Shown: positions 25,372 through 35,114 of the stretch, piece after piece
Position numbering within the stretch: the first letter of the stretch is position 1
Layout of the letters: the number at the start of each line of letters is the position of its first letter
NCBI GenBank assembly: GCA_910584065.1
Contig: CAJTZN010000001.1
Span: 62,001-126,000, forward strand
Direction of reading: 5' to 3'
Length of the DNA: 64,000 bases
Source of the DNA: an uncultured Eubacterium sp.
GTDB lineage: Bacteria > Bacillota > Clostridia > Lachnospirales > Lachnospiraceae
Position numbers and translations under genes: made by a program
The notes under the pieces: generated by a model
What the model saw: only the letters and a program-made list of their open reading frames with translations
Database searches by the model: none
Told to the model about the DNA's origin: nothing

Positions 25372-27408
25372 ATGAGAAAGCAGGACATCATATTGGGATG
25401 CTTTGTTTTGATACCGATTTTATGTATGATCATTCCGGTTCCACTGGTATTGCTGGATATATTGTTCACGGCGAATATCGCCATATCCATGCTGACGCTG
25501 TTCAGTGCGTTGTTTGCCAGAGAGCCGCTTGATATGTCGTCGTTCCCGACGCTGCTGCTTTTGACGACGCTGTTCCGTCTCGCGCTCAACGTGAGTTCGA
25601 CGAGAAATATCCTTCTGAGAGGGGAAGCGGGAAATGTCGTCAGCACATTTGGCAATTTCGTGGGCGGAGGTAATCTCGTGGTCGGTGCCGTTGTGTTCCT
25701 GATCCTGATCATCGTTCAGCTCATGGTCATCAATAAAGGTTCCGAGCGTGTATCCGAGGTTACGGCCCGGTTTACACTCGATGCGATGCCCGGTAAGCAG
25801 ATGGCGATCGACGCCGACTTAAATACCGGAGCGATCACCGACGAAGAGGCAAAAGACCGGAGGGAAAAGATCCAGTCGGAATCGGCGTTTTTCGGCGCCA
25901 TGGACGGTGCTACCAAATACGTAAAAGGAGACGCCACCGCGGGACTGATCATCACGGTCATCAACTTTATCGGCGGCCTTGCCATCGGTATCCTGATGAA
26001 TGGCATGGAAGCGGAGGCGGCCCTGCAGAGCTACTCGATCCTCACGATCGGTGACGGGCTCACGAGCCAGATTCCGTCGCTCATGATCTCGCTGGCGACC
26101 GGTGTCCTCGTGACGAAAGGGTCGAAGGAGGCGGACATCGGCGGTATTTTGCAGAAACAATTGCTCAGTACGCCGAAGGTGCTTATGATCGTCGGCTTCG
26201 CGCTGATCGGACTCGGCTTGTTCACGCCGATGAATATTGTTATCTTTTGTGGTTATGGCGTCTTCTTCATCGTAGTGTCACGTATGATCATGAATGAACT
26301 GGAGATGGAGGAGACCGATATGGAAGTGAGTGAAGAGGAAGAGTCGGCGGAGGAGATAAGACGGCCGGAAAATGTCACTTCCCTTCTGAAAGTGGACTCG
26401 ATCGAATTGGAATTTGGCTACGGTATCATTCCGCTGGCCGATGTCAACCAGGGCGGCGACCTTCTCGACCGAGTCGTTATGATCCGAAGACAGATCGCGC
26501 TGGAACTTGGCTGCGTCGTGCCGATGATCCGTCTGCGCGATAACATACAGCTGAACCCGAACCAGTACGTCATAAAGATCAAGGGAGTACCTGTCAGCGA
26601 GGGAGAGATTCTCTTCGATCACTATATGGCGATGAACCCGGGATATGTCGAGGAAGAACTCACCGGTATCCCGACGTTTGAGCCGTCGTTCCATCTGCCG
26701 GCGATCTGGATCACCGAGGGGCAGCGCGAGCGTGCCGAGTCGCTGGGGTATACGGTTGTAGATCCGCCGTCGATCATCGCCACGCATCTGATGGAGATCA
26801 TCCGCAGCAACCTGCATGAACTGCTGACGAGACAGGATGTACAGAATCTGATCGACAATGTGAAAGAGGCGAATGAGACGCTGATCTCCGAACTTGTGCC
26901 GAAGATGCTCAGTGTCGGCGAGATTCAGAAAGTACTGCAGAACCTTCTGATGGAGGGTATTTCGATCCGCGATCTGATCACGATATTTGAAACGCTGGCA
27001 GACTATGCGCCGACGACGCATGACGCGGATATCTTGACCGAATACGCGAGACAGAATCTCAAACGGGCGATTTCGAATAAATATTTTACGCAGAACGAGG
27101 CTACGAGCGTGATCACGCTTGACCCGAAGGTGGAGCAGGAGATCATGAACGCCGTGAAACAGACGGAGCAGGGTTCTTATCTGGCCATTGATCCGGATTA
27201 CTCCGCCCGGCTTATGGAATCCCTGCAGGAAGAGAGCGGAAAGCTCGAAGAACTTGGCCGGACGCAGATCATTATTACATCGCCGATCGTGAGGATGTAT
27301 TTTAAGCACCTGACGATGGAGCAGTTTAAAAACCTGCATGTATTGTCTTATAATGAGATTGATTCAGACGTAGAACTTCAATCAGTTGGGATGGTGACGG
27401 TAGAATGA
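25372..27408 (+). CDS. flhA: Flagellar export protein FlhA
   Basis: The 678-residue protein forms the nonameric export ring. About eight membrane helices fill the first 310 residues; the FHIPEP region is marked by ARFTLDAMPGKQMAIDADLN, and EEAKDRREKIQSESAFFGAM, then DGATKYVKGDATAGLI. The cytoplasmic domain (residues 340-678) binds chaperone-substrate complexes. TTGGAGGTGG stands before ATG 25372, and the stop overlaps flhF by ATGA. Confidence 0.97.
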   Translation: MRKQDIILGCFVLIPILCMIIPVPLVLLDILFTANIAISMLTLFSALFAREPLDMSSFPTLLLLTTLFRLALNVSSTRNILLRGEAGNVVSTFGNFVGGGNLVVGAVVFLILIIVQLMVINKGSERVSEVTARFTLDAMPGKQMAIDADLNTGAITDEEAKDRREKIQSESAFFGAMDGATKYVKGDATAGLIITVINFIGGLAIGILMNGMEAEAALQSYSILTIGDGLTSQIPSLMISLATGVLVTKGSKEADIGGILQKQLLSTPKVLMIVGFALIGLGLFTPMNIVIFCGYGVFFIVVSRMIMNELEMEETDMEVSEEEESAEEIRRPENVTSLLKVDSIELEFGYGIIPLADVNQGGDLLDRVVMIRRQIALELGCVVPMIRLRDNIQLNPNQYVIKIKGVPVSEGEILFDHYMAMNPGYVEEELTGIPTFEPSFHLPAIWITEGQRERAESLGYTVVDPPSIIATHLMEIIRSNLHELLTRQDVQNLIDNVKEANETLISELVPKMLSVGEIQKVLQNLLMEGISIRDLITIFETLADYAPTTHDADILTEYARQNLKRAISNKYFTQNEATSVITLDPKVEQEIMNAVKQTEQGSYLAIDPDYSARLMESLQEESGKLEELGRTQIIITSPIVRMYFKHLTMEQFKNLHVLSYNEIDSDVELQSVGMVTVE

Positions 27409-28676
27409 TCATTAAGAAATTTTTGGCGAAAACGGAAAAAGAAGCGATCGAGATGGCAAAGGAGGAGCTCGGGCCGGGCGCCATTGTCATGAATATAAAA
27501 AAGGTCCAGCCGAAAGGGCTTTCCCGGCTTTTTGTCAAGGGAAAGGTCGAGGTGACAGCCGCGCTGGATGAAAATATCGTTTACGATGCGGAGAGCGGGG
27601 ACAGGGAAGCGAAGGATCCCGAGCGCGCGGGGGCGAGGCTGGATCTGACCGCCCCGAAATTTGTGCCCGATATCGTGGCAGATGAACATGCGGAAGTACA
27701 AAACGAGGATGCAAAAAATGTAGCCGTTATCGAAGAAAAACTGAACAGCCTGCAGAAAATGATCGAAAAACAGATTTCGGAAAAAGTAGAGGAAGAGAAA
27801 AAGCACGCGGCAGAAGAGAAGGATGAAAAAGCTCCTGACGGGCCGGAACAGCAGGAAGCGGAGTCCAAGGAAAAGAACAAGGCGGACGCGTGCAAGGATC
27901 TGATCCGCAAACAGATGATACAGAGTGAGGTGGAATCCCCGATCGTTGACCAGCTGATGGGAGAGATCGACCGTTCGCTGCCGAAGGACGCGGCGCTGGA
28001 TCAGATTTTAGGAGCAATCTATCAGAAGATCATTCTTATGACCGGGCAGCCGTATCTGTTGGAGGATGTGGAGGAATCGGGCGCGAAATACGTGTTCTTA
28101 CTTGGTTCTACCGGTGTAGGAAAAACGACTACGATCGCAAAGATAGCTTCGAAGCTGAAGCTGGAGAAGAAAATGAATATTGCTCTCGTGACGGCGGACA
28201 CGTACCGGATCGCCGCAGTTGAGCAGCTGAAAACTTACGCCAATATTTTAAGCGTACCACTCAGCGTCGTGTACCGCCCGGAGGAACTGGGAGAGATGCT
28301 GGAGGAACTGGAACAGTATGATCTGTGCCTGATCGATACGGCGGGCTGTTCCCATAAAAATAAAGAGCAGCTTGACGAATTGTCCCGTCTGCTCGAGCAG
28401 GTTCCGATCTCGAAACGGGAAGTATACCTTGTGCTGAACGCGGCCACGAAATGCAGCGACTTAAAACAGATTTCGGACGTTTACTCCAAAATTACGGATT
28501 ACAGCCTGATCTTTACGAAATTAGATGAGACTTCTTCGGCTGGGATCATGCTGAATATGCGGATGCACACGAACCGGCCGCTGTCTTATGTGACTTGGGG
28601 GCAAAATGTTCCCGATGATATCGGCAAGGTGGATGCCCAGAAGATCGCGAAGAAATTATTAGGAGGGAAGTCGTAG
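27405..28676 (+). CDS. flhF: Flagellar SRP-type GTPase FlhF
   Basis: FlhF sets flagellar position and number. The 423-residue product has the basic N-domain (residues 1-60), a variable Glu/Lys-rich linker (90-170), and the SRP NG domain: G1 GSTGVGKTT from residue 234, then VTADTYRIAAVEQLKTYA, G3 LIDTAGCSHKN, and TKLDETSSAGIML. It overlaps flhA by four bases and flhG by one, so expression is probably coupled. Confidence 0.95.
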   Translation: MIIKKFLAKTEKEAIEMAKEELGPGAIVMNIKKVQPKGLSRLFVKGKVEVTAALDENIVYDAESGDREAKDPERAGARLDLTAPKFVPDIVADEHAEVQNEDAKNVAVIEEKLNSLQKMIEKQISEKVEEEKKHAAEEKDEKAPDGPEQQEAESKEKNKADACKDLIRKQMIQSEVESPIVDQLMGEIDRSLPKDAALDQILGAIYQKIILMTGQPYLLEDVEESGAKYVFLLGSTGVGKTTTIAKIASKLKLEKKMNIALVTADTYRIAAVEQLKTYANILSVPLSVVYRPEELGEMLEELEQYDLCLIDTAGCSHKNKEQLDELSRLLEQVPISKREVYLVLNAATKCSDLKQISDVYSKITDYSLIFTKLDETSSAGIMLNMRMHTNRPLSYVTWGQNVPDDIGKVDAQKIAKKLLGGKS

Positions 28677-29563
28677 TGGATCAGGCGGAACGATTGAGGA
28701 AAATGATCAGAAATAATGACTTGCAGCCCGTTTCGCAGAGAAACGCGAAAGTTATTGCGGTGACGAGCGGGAAAGGCGGCGTTGGCAAGAGCAGCCTGAC
28801 CGTGAATCTGGCCGTGCAGCTGAGCCGTCTGGGAAAGCGAGTTCTCATCTTCGACGCCGACTTCGGTCTGGCAAACATCGAAATCATGCTTGGCATCCGT
28901 CCCAGTTATACGCTGGCGGATCTGATGTACCGCGGGAAAACGGTGCGGGATATCGTGACCGACGGGCCGGAAGATATTGGCTTTATTTCTGGCGGTTCCG
29001 GAATCCACGAATTGGCGAACCTTACGCGGGAGCAGGTATTTTCCCTTATCCGGAAATTAGATGACCTCGACCGGGCGGCAGATGTCATTATCGTAGATAC
29101 AGGAGCGGGCGTCAACGATACGGTTTTGGATTTTGTGGCGGCCAGCGATGAAATCCTTCTCGTAGCCACGCCGGAACCAACCTCGATCACTGACGCGTAC
29201 GCGCTGATGAAACTGTTAAACCGGAAAGCGGCCTACCAGCCGAACCATACTGTCGTCAAAATGGTGGCGAACCAGGTGCGGGAGGAATGGGAGGCAGCGG
29301 AACTTTTTGAGAAACTTGGCGTGGTGGCGAGAAAATTTTTGGATATTGAAGTGGAATTTTTAGGAACAGTGCCATATGATAGGAATATGCAGCAGGCGGT
29401 GATGCGTCAGGCGCCTGTCAGCATCAGCAATCCGTCGTCGGACAGTGCCAAAGCGGTGAAGCGCATCGCGTTATCGCTGGATGATCAGCCGGCGGAGGAG
29501 GAAAAACATGTGGGGATCGCGAAATTATTTTCCAGTGTGATCCGCATGAAGTTTATGAAGTGA
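28676..29563 (+). CDS. flhG: Flagellar number regulator FlhG (FleN/YlxH, MinD-like ATPase)
   Basis: The 295-residue P-loop ATPase partners FlhF, stimulates its GTPase and limits flagellar number. The deviant Walker A SGKGGVGKSS spans residues 31-40; switch motifs are DADFGLANIEIMLG and IIVDTGAGVNDTVLDF; a C-terminal amphipathic membrane helix (IAKLFSSVIRMKFM) is visible. The start is GTG 28676, sharing its G with the flhF stop TAG, after AGGAGGG. Confidence 0.95.
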   Translation: MDQAERLRKMIRNNDLQPVSQRNAKVIAVTSGKGGVGKSSLTVNLAVQLSRLGKRVLIFDADFGLANIEIMLGIRPSYTLADLMYRGKTVRDIVTDGPEDIGFISGGSGIHELANLTREQVFSLIRKLDDLDRAADVIIVDTGAGVNDTVLDFVAASDEILLVATPEPTSITDAYALMKLLNRKAAYQPNHTVVKMVANQVREEWEAAELFEKLGVVARKFLDIEVEFLGTVPYDRNMQQAVMRQAPVSISNPSSDSAKAVKRIALSLDDQPAEEEKHVGIAKLFSSVIRMKFMK

Positions 29564-29607
29564 TCCCCGGATGCGGGAATGTTTGATAGCAGATAGGAGA
29601 GGAATGG

Positions 29608-30444
29608 ATGCAGAAAAGGGTTATTAACATAGGTGATCGGATAGACATGACGCATGTGAAGAGCGCGGTGCGGAGAAAACTGTCTGAAAATACATATGTG
29701 AGCAGTATACTGGATTATGACGGAAAAAGGGCGCTCCGCATTTCCGCGCCGATGTTTGAGAGCCGCCTCATTCCCGTGCAGGTCGGGGATGAGTATGAAT
29801 TTTGTATTTACACGTCTACGGAACTCTACAAGACGAAGGCGAGGATCGTGCGGCGTTTCCGCGAGGGAAAGGTTTTTGTCGTGGATGTTGAAATGCTCAC
29901 CCCGCTGGAGAAGTTCCAGCGCCGGCAGTTTTTTCGTCTGGACTGTACGATCAAGATGCGCTACCGCATCATTTCGGATGAGGAAAAGGCGCTTCGTGAT
30001 TTTATCCGTACGCATGAGTTTGAAGACGCCGAGACGATGGAGATGTATCTCACGAAGCTGGAAAGTTACCTGGGAGACTGGGACAGGGGCATGCTTACGG
30101 ATATCAGCGGCGGCGGCGTGAGATTCCAGTGCAGTAAGAGAATAGAACCGAACCGTATCGTGGAAGTATCGTTTCCCCTTAAGTTTGAGGAGAGAACGGT
30201 TTCTTTTTGTTGTATGGCGAAAGTTGTTGCCGTGGCGGATATTTCCTTTGAAGGGATGAGCGAGATCGAGCTGCGGTGCGAGTTTTATGAGATTGAAAAA
30301 GAAAAACAGGAACTTGTCGTAAAGTATGTGTTTGAGGAACAGCGAAGAAGGATCAAGAACCGGTGGGGATGGCAGCAGGAAACACAACAGGTGATGCTAC
30401 AGGAAACACAGCAGGAGATGCAGCAGGAAGAGAAAGAAGATTGA
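29608..30444 (+). CDS. YcgR/FlgZ-type PilZ domain protein
   Basis: A c-di-GMP receptor candidate of 278 residues. The N-terminal YcgR-like beta domain (about residues 10-105) is followed by a PilZ domain with RRQFFRLDCTIKMRYRI (the R-x-x-x-R switch) and DISGGGVRF (the D/N-x-S-x-x-G motif). c-di-GMP-loaded relatives brake the motor by touching MotA or FliG. The tail is unusual: Gln/Glu/Met-rich, with two 8-residue copies starting QETQQ (about 255-270). It lies between flhG and cheB. AGGAGAGG precedes ATG 29608. Confidence 0.88.
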   Translation: MQKRVINIGDRIDMTHVKSAVRRKLSENTYVSSILDYDGKRALRISAPMFESRLIPVQVGDEYEFCIYTSTELYKTKARIVRRFREGKVFVVDVEMLTPLEKFQRRQFFRLDCTIKMRYRIISDEEKALRDFIRTHEFEDAETMEMYLTKLESYLGDWDRGMLTDISGGGVRFQCSKRIEPNRIVEVSFPLKFEERTVSFCCMAKVVAVADISFEGMSEIELRCEFYEIEKEKQELVVKYVFEEQRRRIKNRWGWQQETQQVMLQETQQEMQQEEKED

Positions 30445-30468
30445 GAGAAAGGACTTATTTTTCCCATC

Positions 30469-31527
30469 ATGAAAAAAATTTTGTTAATTGATGACTCTGC
30501 ACTTATGAGAAACATGATGTCTGCTATAATAGAAAAAGAATCTGGTGTATGTGTTGCGGATACTGCCGAAAATGGTTATGTGGCCATACAGCTTCTGAAA
30601 GAGGGAAATCAGTACGATCTGATTTTGCTCGATATCAATATGCCGAAATTGAACGGGGTCGGTTTTTTGGAGTATCTGAACCGGTGCGAGTACAAAGTGC
30701 CGGTGTTGATCGTGAGTTCGATCGCCAGTCAGAGTACGGCAGAGACATTGCGGGCATTGGAATTAGGGGCCTATGATTTTGTGAAGAAACCGGGAGGGCC
30801 GAACGGACGGGTGGAGTTTGCCAACCAGCTCCGTGAAAAGATTCAGTGCGCGTTTCGTCTGAACCATCCGTTGAATGGCCAGCAGAAGCGTCCGATGCAG
30901 ACCAGATCCGCGACGAAGAAAGATAGAGGTACGATACTGTCCGGGGATGTGCGCGATAAGCTGATCTTTATTGCCTCTTCCACGGGCGGACCCAAGGCGC
31001 TCCAGTCTGTGATCCCTTTGATACCTGAGAATGTCGGGTGTCCGGTCGTCGTCGTGCAGCATATGCCGGAAGGTTTTACCGGATCGCTGGCGGACCGGCT
31101 CAATGAGATGAGTCCGTGCAGGGTGATGGAAGCGGCGGACGGGGTTGTTTTGGAAAATAATATTGTTTATGTGGCGAAAGGGGGAAACCAGCTGCGTCTG
31201 GAAACCGTCGGAAGTAAGGGACACCGGCTTGCGGTGAGCAAGGAACCGGCGCGGAACGGACTTCGTCCGTGTGCGGATATATTTCTGGAATCCCTGATGG
31301 AGTCGGGATATAAAAAGATCATCTGCGCGGTGCTGACCGGCATGGGGAGCGACGCGACGAAGGGACTGCTGCAGTTGAGACAGGTAAAAGACGTCTACAC
31401 GGTGGGCCAGAGCAAGGAGACGTGCGTGGTGTATGGTATGCCGCGCTCCGTAGCCCAGGCAGGCGTGGTCGATGTTGTCGCAGACCTGGCGGACGTGGCA
31501 GACTTGTTAGTGAAAAGGGTAAGATAG
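30469..31527 (+). CDS. cheB: Chemotaxis protein-glutamate methylesterase CheB
   Basis: The 352-residue protein has a receiver domain (LIDDSALMRNMM, phosphoacceptor Asp in DLILLDINMPKLNGV) and a CheB methylesterase domain with the catalytic Ser in ASSTGGPKAL, His in VVQHMPEGFT and Asp in TGMGSDATKG. It removes methyl groups from chemoreceptors for adaptation. A linker of about 40 residues separates the domains. AGAAAGGAC stands before ATG 30469. Confidence 0.96.
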   Translation: MKKILLIDDSALMRNMMSAIIEKESGVCVADTAENGYVAIQLLKEGNQYDLILLDINMPKLNGVGFLEYLNRCEYKVPVLIVSSIASQSTAETLRALELGAYDFVKKPGGPNGRVEFANQLREKIQCAFRLNHPLNGQQKRPMQTRSATKKDRGTILSGDVRDKLIFIASSTGGPKALQSVIPLIPENVGCPVVVVQHMPEGFTGSLADRLNEMSPCRVMEAADGVVLENNIVYVAKGGNQLRLETVGSKGHRLAVSKEPARNGLRPCADIFLESLMESGYKKIICAVLTGMGSDATKGLLQLRQVKDVYTVGQSKETCVVYGMPRSVAQAGVVDVVADLADVADLLVKRVR

Positions 31528-31552
31528 GAATACTATAGAATGGAGGATAAGG

Positions 31553-33658
31553 ATGGATACCAGTCAATACTTAGAACTATTTATCGATGAAACAAAAGAA
31601 CATTTACAGAGTTTGAACGAACACATACTGGACCTTGAAAAGGATCCGGAAAATGACGATACGATCAACGAGATCTTCCGCGCCGCCCATACGCTGAAAG
31701 GTATGGCGGGCACGATGGGGTTTGCAAGGATGCAGCGGCTGACGCATGATCTGGAAAATGTATTCCAGGAAATCCGCAACGGCAATATGAAAGCCAATGC
31801 GAAGCTGGTCGATATTATGTTTCGCGGCCTGGATGCCCTGGAGTCGTATCTTGACGTCATCCTGCAGACGGGAAGTGAAGGTACGGAGGATAATGAGGAT
31901 ATCATCCATGACCTGAATGAGGTGATCGAGGAGGAGACAGACGGCGGCGGGGAAAAGAAAGAAGCAGGTGCGCCAAAAGTTGAAAAATCATCCTCTTCCG
32001 GGTCGGATTCCCAGAAGTGGGAAAATAAATTCGAGAGGATTCCGGTTTCCGAGTACGAGATTGGCTCGATGGAAAAGGCGAAAAAGGACGGGCAAAACGT
32101 ATTCGGCGTCACGGTATACCTCCAGGAGTCGTGTGTTTTGAAAGCGGCGCGGGCCTTTTTGGTATTTAAGGCCGTGGAGAGTAAGGGAGAGTTGATCAAG
32201 TCGCTCCCGACGACCGAGCAGATCGAGGATGAAGAGTTTGATCTGGATTTCAGCTGGATCCTGGCGACGGAAGAGAGCAAGGAAGAAGTCAAAAAGCTGA
32301 TCATGAGCGTGTCCGAGATCGCGGCGGTCTGTGTGGAAGACTTCCAGTACGAGGTGGGGGACCTGCCGAAGGAAGAAAAGAAAGAAGAGTCGCCGAAAAA
32401 GGCGCCGGAGAAAGCTGAGCCGAAAAAGGCTGCCCAGACACCGCCCGCAGCGGCGGGCAAAGGAAAGGTGACGAGCCGGTCCGTTCGTGTCGATATTGAT
32501 AAACTGGATGTGCTGATGAACCTTGTGAGCGAGTTGATCATTGCGAAAAATGCGCTCGTATCGGTATCTTCTTCCGACGCGGCGAGAGAATCCGGCGAGG
32601 AGTCGAATGAGGGACGCAGCCAGGCCTTTCATGAGAACATTGAGTATTTGGAGCGCGTGACGACGAACCTGCACGAATCCGTGATGAAAGTGAGGATGGT
32701 GCCGATCGAGAGCGTCGTAAACCGCTTCCCGCGTATGATCCGTGATCTGAACCGCAAACTGGATAAAAAGATGGAACTGTACATGTCCGGTGAGGATACG
32801 GAGTTAGACCGTACCGTGATCGACGAACTCGGCGATCCGCTGATGCATCTGCTCCGAAATTCGGCTGACCACGGACTTGAGAGCAACGCGGAACGTGTCC
32901 GCTTAGGGAAACCGGAAGTTGGTTCCATTTTCCTGGATGCGTACCAGGATGGAAATAACGTAACGATCGAAGTGCGCGACGACGGCGCCGGGATCGATAC
33001 GGAAAAGGTGAAAAACAAAGCGCTGGAGCGTGGGACGATCACGGAGCAGCAGGCAGAAACGATGGGCGACAAGGATTTTATCGATCTTTTGTTCCGCCCG
33101 AGTTTCTCTACGGCAGATCAGATTTCCGATATTTCGGGCCGCGGTGTCGGACTTGACGTCGTGAAGACGAAGATCGAGTCGCTCGGCGGAAGTATCGAGG
33201 CGAGGTCGGTTAAAGGGCAGGGAAGTACGTTTGCGATCCAGCTTCCGCTCACACTGGCGATCATACAGGCGCTTATGGTGGAAGTGGGGGATGAGAAATA
33301 CGCGATCCCTCTCGGCAATGTGGACACGATCGAGGATGTGATGCAGAATGAGATCAAGCTTGTTCAGTCCAAAGAAGTCATCCATCTGCGCGGAAGTGTC
33401 ATTCCGATCATACGGATGAGCGAAGTTCTTGAGATGGAAGATTATGAGAAGAGCAGCGAAGACGATTCAGAGATCATCGTTGTTGTGAAAAAGGGTGACC
33501 AGAGGATCGGTCTTGCGGTCGATAAGCTTTTGGGACAGCAGGAAACCGTTATCAAGTCGATGGGACGTCATATTACGAATGCGAAACTGTTTAGTGGCGC
33601 GACGATCTTAGGTGATGGGGAAGTGGCGCTCATACTTGATACGAATACATTAATCTAG
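31553..33658 (+). CDS. cheA: Chemotaxis histidine kinase CheA
   Basis: The 701-residue kinase has all modules: P1 HPt with phospho-His H46 (FRAAHTLKGMAGTMG), a CheY-binding P2-like domain (about 175-270), a Glu/Lys/Pro/Ala-rich linker, P3 dimerisation (VRVDIDKLDVLMNLVSELII), P4 ATPase (DHGLESNAERV, VRDDGAGID, GRGVGLDVVKTKIESLGG) and P5 CheW-like domain. It phosphorylates CheY and CheB in receptor arrays. GGAGGATAAGG stands before ATG 31553. Confidence 0.97.
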   Translation: MDTSQYLELFIDETKEHLQSLNEHILDLEKDPENDDTINEIFRAAHTLKGMAGTMGFARMQRLTHDLENVFQEIRNGNMKANAKLVDIMFRGLDALESYLDVILQTGSEGTEDNEDIIHDLNEVIEEETDGGGEKKEAGAPKVEKSSSSGSDSQKWENKFERIPVSEYEIGSMEKAKKDGQNVFGVTVYLQESCVLKAARAFLVFKAVESKGELIKSLPTTEQIEDEEFDLDFSWILATEESKEEVKKLIMSVSEIAAVCVEDFQYEVGDLPKEEKKEESPKKAPEKAEPKKAAQTPPAAAGKGKVTSRSVRVDIDKLDVLMNLVSELIIAKNALVSVSSSDAARESGEESNEGRSQAFHENIEYLERVTTNLHESVMKVRMVPIESVVNRFPRMIRDLNRKLDKKMELYMSGEDTELDRTVIDELGDPLMHLLRNSADHGLESNAERVRLGKPEVGSIFLDAYQDGNNVTIEVRDDGAGIDTEKVKNKALERGTITEQQAETMGDKDFIDLLFRPSFSTADQISDISGRGVGLDVVKTKIESLGGSIEARSVKGQGSTFAIQLPLTLAIIQALMVEVGDEKYAIPLGNVDTIEDVMQNEIKLVQSKEVIHLRGSVIPIIRMSEVLEMEDYEKSSEDDSEIIVVVKKGDQRIGLAVDKLLGQQETVIKSMGRHITNAKLFSGATILGDGEVALILDTNTLI

Positions 33659-33673
33659 AAAAGAGGTAAGCCG

Positions 33674-34138
33674 ATGGATGGAATGATGAACGAAGCAGTG
33701 GTGGATGAAATTCAGTATATAGTGATCCGTATTGGGGATGAACAGTATGGGATCAATATCGGTTATGTTGACAACATCGTGCGCATGCAGAGGATCACGC
33801 GGGTGCCAAAATCCCAGCCCTATTATGTGGGCGTGATCAATCTCCGCGGCGAGGTAGTACCTGTCATGAGCCTTCGCAAACGGTTCGGGCTGGAGGCGGA
33901 CGTTTACGCCGGCGCCACGAGGATCATTATTTTGAAACTCGAGGATCAGTCCCTGGTCGGAGTTGTGGTCGACGAGGTCCGCGAAGTCGTAAATCTTGAT
34001 CCGAATACGATCGAGACGCCGTCATTTAAGCTGGATGAAAAAAATGCGGCGTATCTTGCCGGCATTGGGAAAAACGGCGATAACCTTATTTCTTTGCTGA
34101 ATATAGAAAATGTGGTGGGAGATACAAAGTCAGTATGA
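33674..34138 (+). CDS. cheW: Chemotaxis coupling protein CheW
   Basis: The 154-residue protein consists of one CheW domain (VIRIGDEQYGINIGYVDNIV, GVINLRGEVVPVMSLRKRFG, GVVVDEVREVVNLD). It couples chemoreceptors to CheA. A short extension (residues 1-14) precedes the domain. The start follows AAAGAGG at 33660. The stop overlaps cheD by ATGA. Confidence 0.96.
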   Translation: MDGMMNEAVVDEIQYIVIRIGDEQYGINIGYVDNIVRMQRITRVPKSQPYYVGVINLRGEVVPVMSLRKRFGLEADVYAGATRIIILKLEDQSLVGVVVDEVREVVNLDPNTIETPSFKLDEKNAAYLAGIGKNGDNLISLLNIENVVGDTKSV

Positions 34139-34620
34139 GTGAAATAGTACATGTGGGGATGGCAGACTACAAACTCTGCCGTTCCCCGCAGAAAATATCA
34201 ACCCTTGGGCTCGGTTCCTGTCTGGGGGTTGTGTTATATGACCGTACAATTAAGATCTGCGGGATGGCTCATGTGATGATGCCGGACAGTTCAAGGCTCA
34301 CGAAAAATTCGAACCGCATGAAATTTGCGGACACGTGTCTCCAGGATATGCTGAACGACCTGCTCCGTGCGGGCGCGCAGCAGTCGCGCATGATCGCGAA
34401 GATCGCGGGCGGGGCGAGGATGTTCATCCACAAATCCAATACCGATTTTTTAAATATCGGAAAGCAGAATGTGGAAGCCGTGCGAAAAGTACTGGGAGAC
34501 TGGAATATTCCGATCATTGCCGAGGACGTGGGGAGCAATTACGGGAGGACGATCGAGTTCGATACCGTGACCGGAGAGCTGTTTATCAAGTCAGTCGGGG
34601 TCGGGGATTCTGTCATATGA
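34135..34620 (+). CDS. cheD: Chemoreceptor glutamine deamidase CheD
   Basis: The 161-residue enzyme keeps the catalytic Cys in LGLGSCLGVVLYD, the His in GMAHVMMPDS and the later Thr-containing motif. It deamidates receptor glutamines and, in Bacillus, forms a complex with CheC. Here cheC is not adjacent; FliY may partly substitute. It overlaps cheW by four bases. Confidence 0.94.
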   Translation: MSEIVHVGMADYKLCRSPQKISTLGLGSCLGVVLYDRTIKICGMAHVMMPDSSRLTKNSNRMKFADTCLQDMLNDLLRAGAQQSRMIAKIAGGARMFIHKSNTDFLNIGKQNVEAVRKVLGDWNIPIIAEDVGSNYGRTIEFDTVTGELFIKSVGVGDSVI

Positions 34621-34734
34621 CGTTTTGGGATGAGGAACAGGCTACAAAAACGATAGGATAAGCAAAGAAAATAAGAAAGAGCGACAGAACATGAGTACAG
34701 AAAAGTTGGCATTCTGTGCGGAAATGAGGGAAAG

Positions 34735-35073
34735 ATGAAGTATCGATTTATTCCTGCCTTTGTTATGCTGCTGGCAGGACTTGTGTGTTGTATTATGAGT
34801 ATTGTCCAGGGATGGCCGGTTACGTATAGTCTCGTTGTACTGGTGATCGTACTCATCCTGTTTTATATCATCGGGCAGATCGCGGCCCAGGTCGTAGGAA
34901 AAGTTGTCGCGGAACATGAGGCTATGGTGAAGGCGGAGCAGGAGCGCAGAGAGGCCGAGGAAGAGGCGAGAAGGCTGGAAGAAGAGGCGTTGAAGGCGGC
35001 TGAGGAACTTAGGGCGAAGGAAGAGAGGGCCGAAGCGGAACAGCAGAACCAGCCGATGGATAGCGACTGGTAA
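34735..35073 (+). CDS. Small membrane protein with C-terminal coiled coil
   Basis: I do not recognise this 112-residue protein. Two hydrophobic segments (residues 7-25 and 30-55) are followed by a Glu/Ala/Arg-rich helix (62-105) that is probably a coiled coil in the cytoplasm. It sits between cheD and the flagellar sigma gene, so a link to motility is plausible but not shown. GAGGGAAAG precedes ATG 34735. A 15-codon ORF (34691-34738) ends in an ATGA overlap with it; whether this is translated is unknown. Confidence 0.75.
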   Translation: MKYRFIPAFVMLLAGLVCCIMSIVQGWPVTYSLVVLVIVLILFYIIGQIAAQVVGKVVAEHEAMVKAEQERREAEEEARRLEEEALKAAEELRAKEERAEAEQQNQPMDSDW

Positions 35074-35114
35074 GACGGTAGCGGACGGATCAAGGATGCG
35101 AGGAAGGGATGTTT

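Noticed and set aside
26278..27339. Minus-strand ORF of 353 codons opposite flhA
   Set aside because: Shadow of flhA; no start signal and atypical composition.
34617..34661. 14-codon ORF overlapping the cheD stop
   Set aside because: Too short, no independent ribosome binding site, no coding signature.
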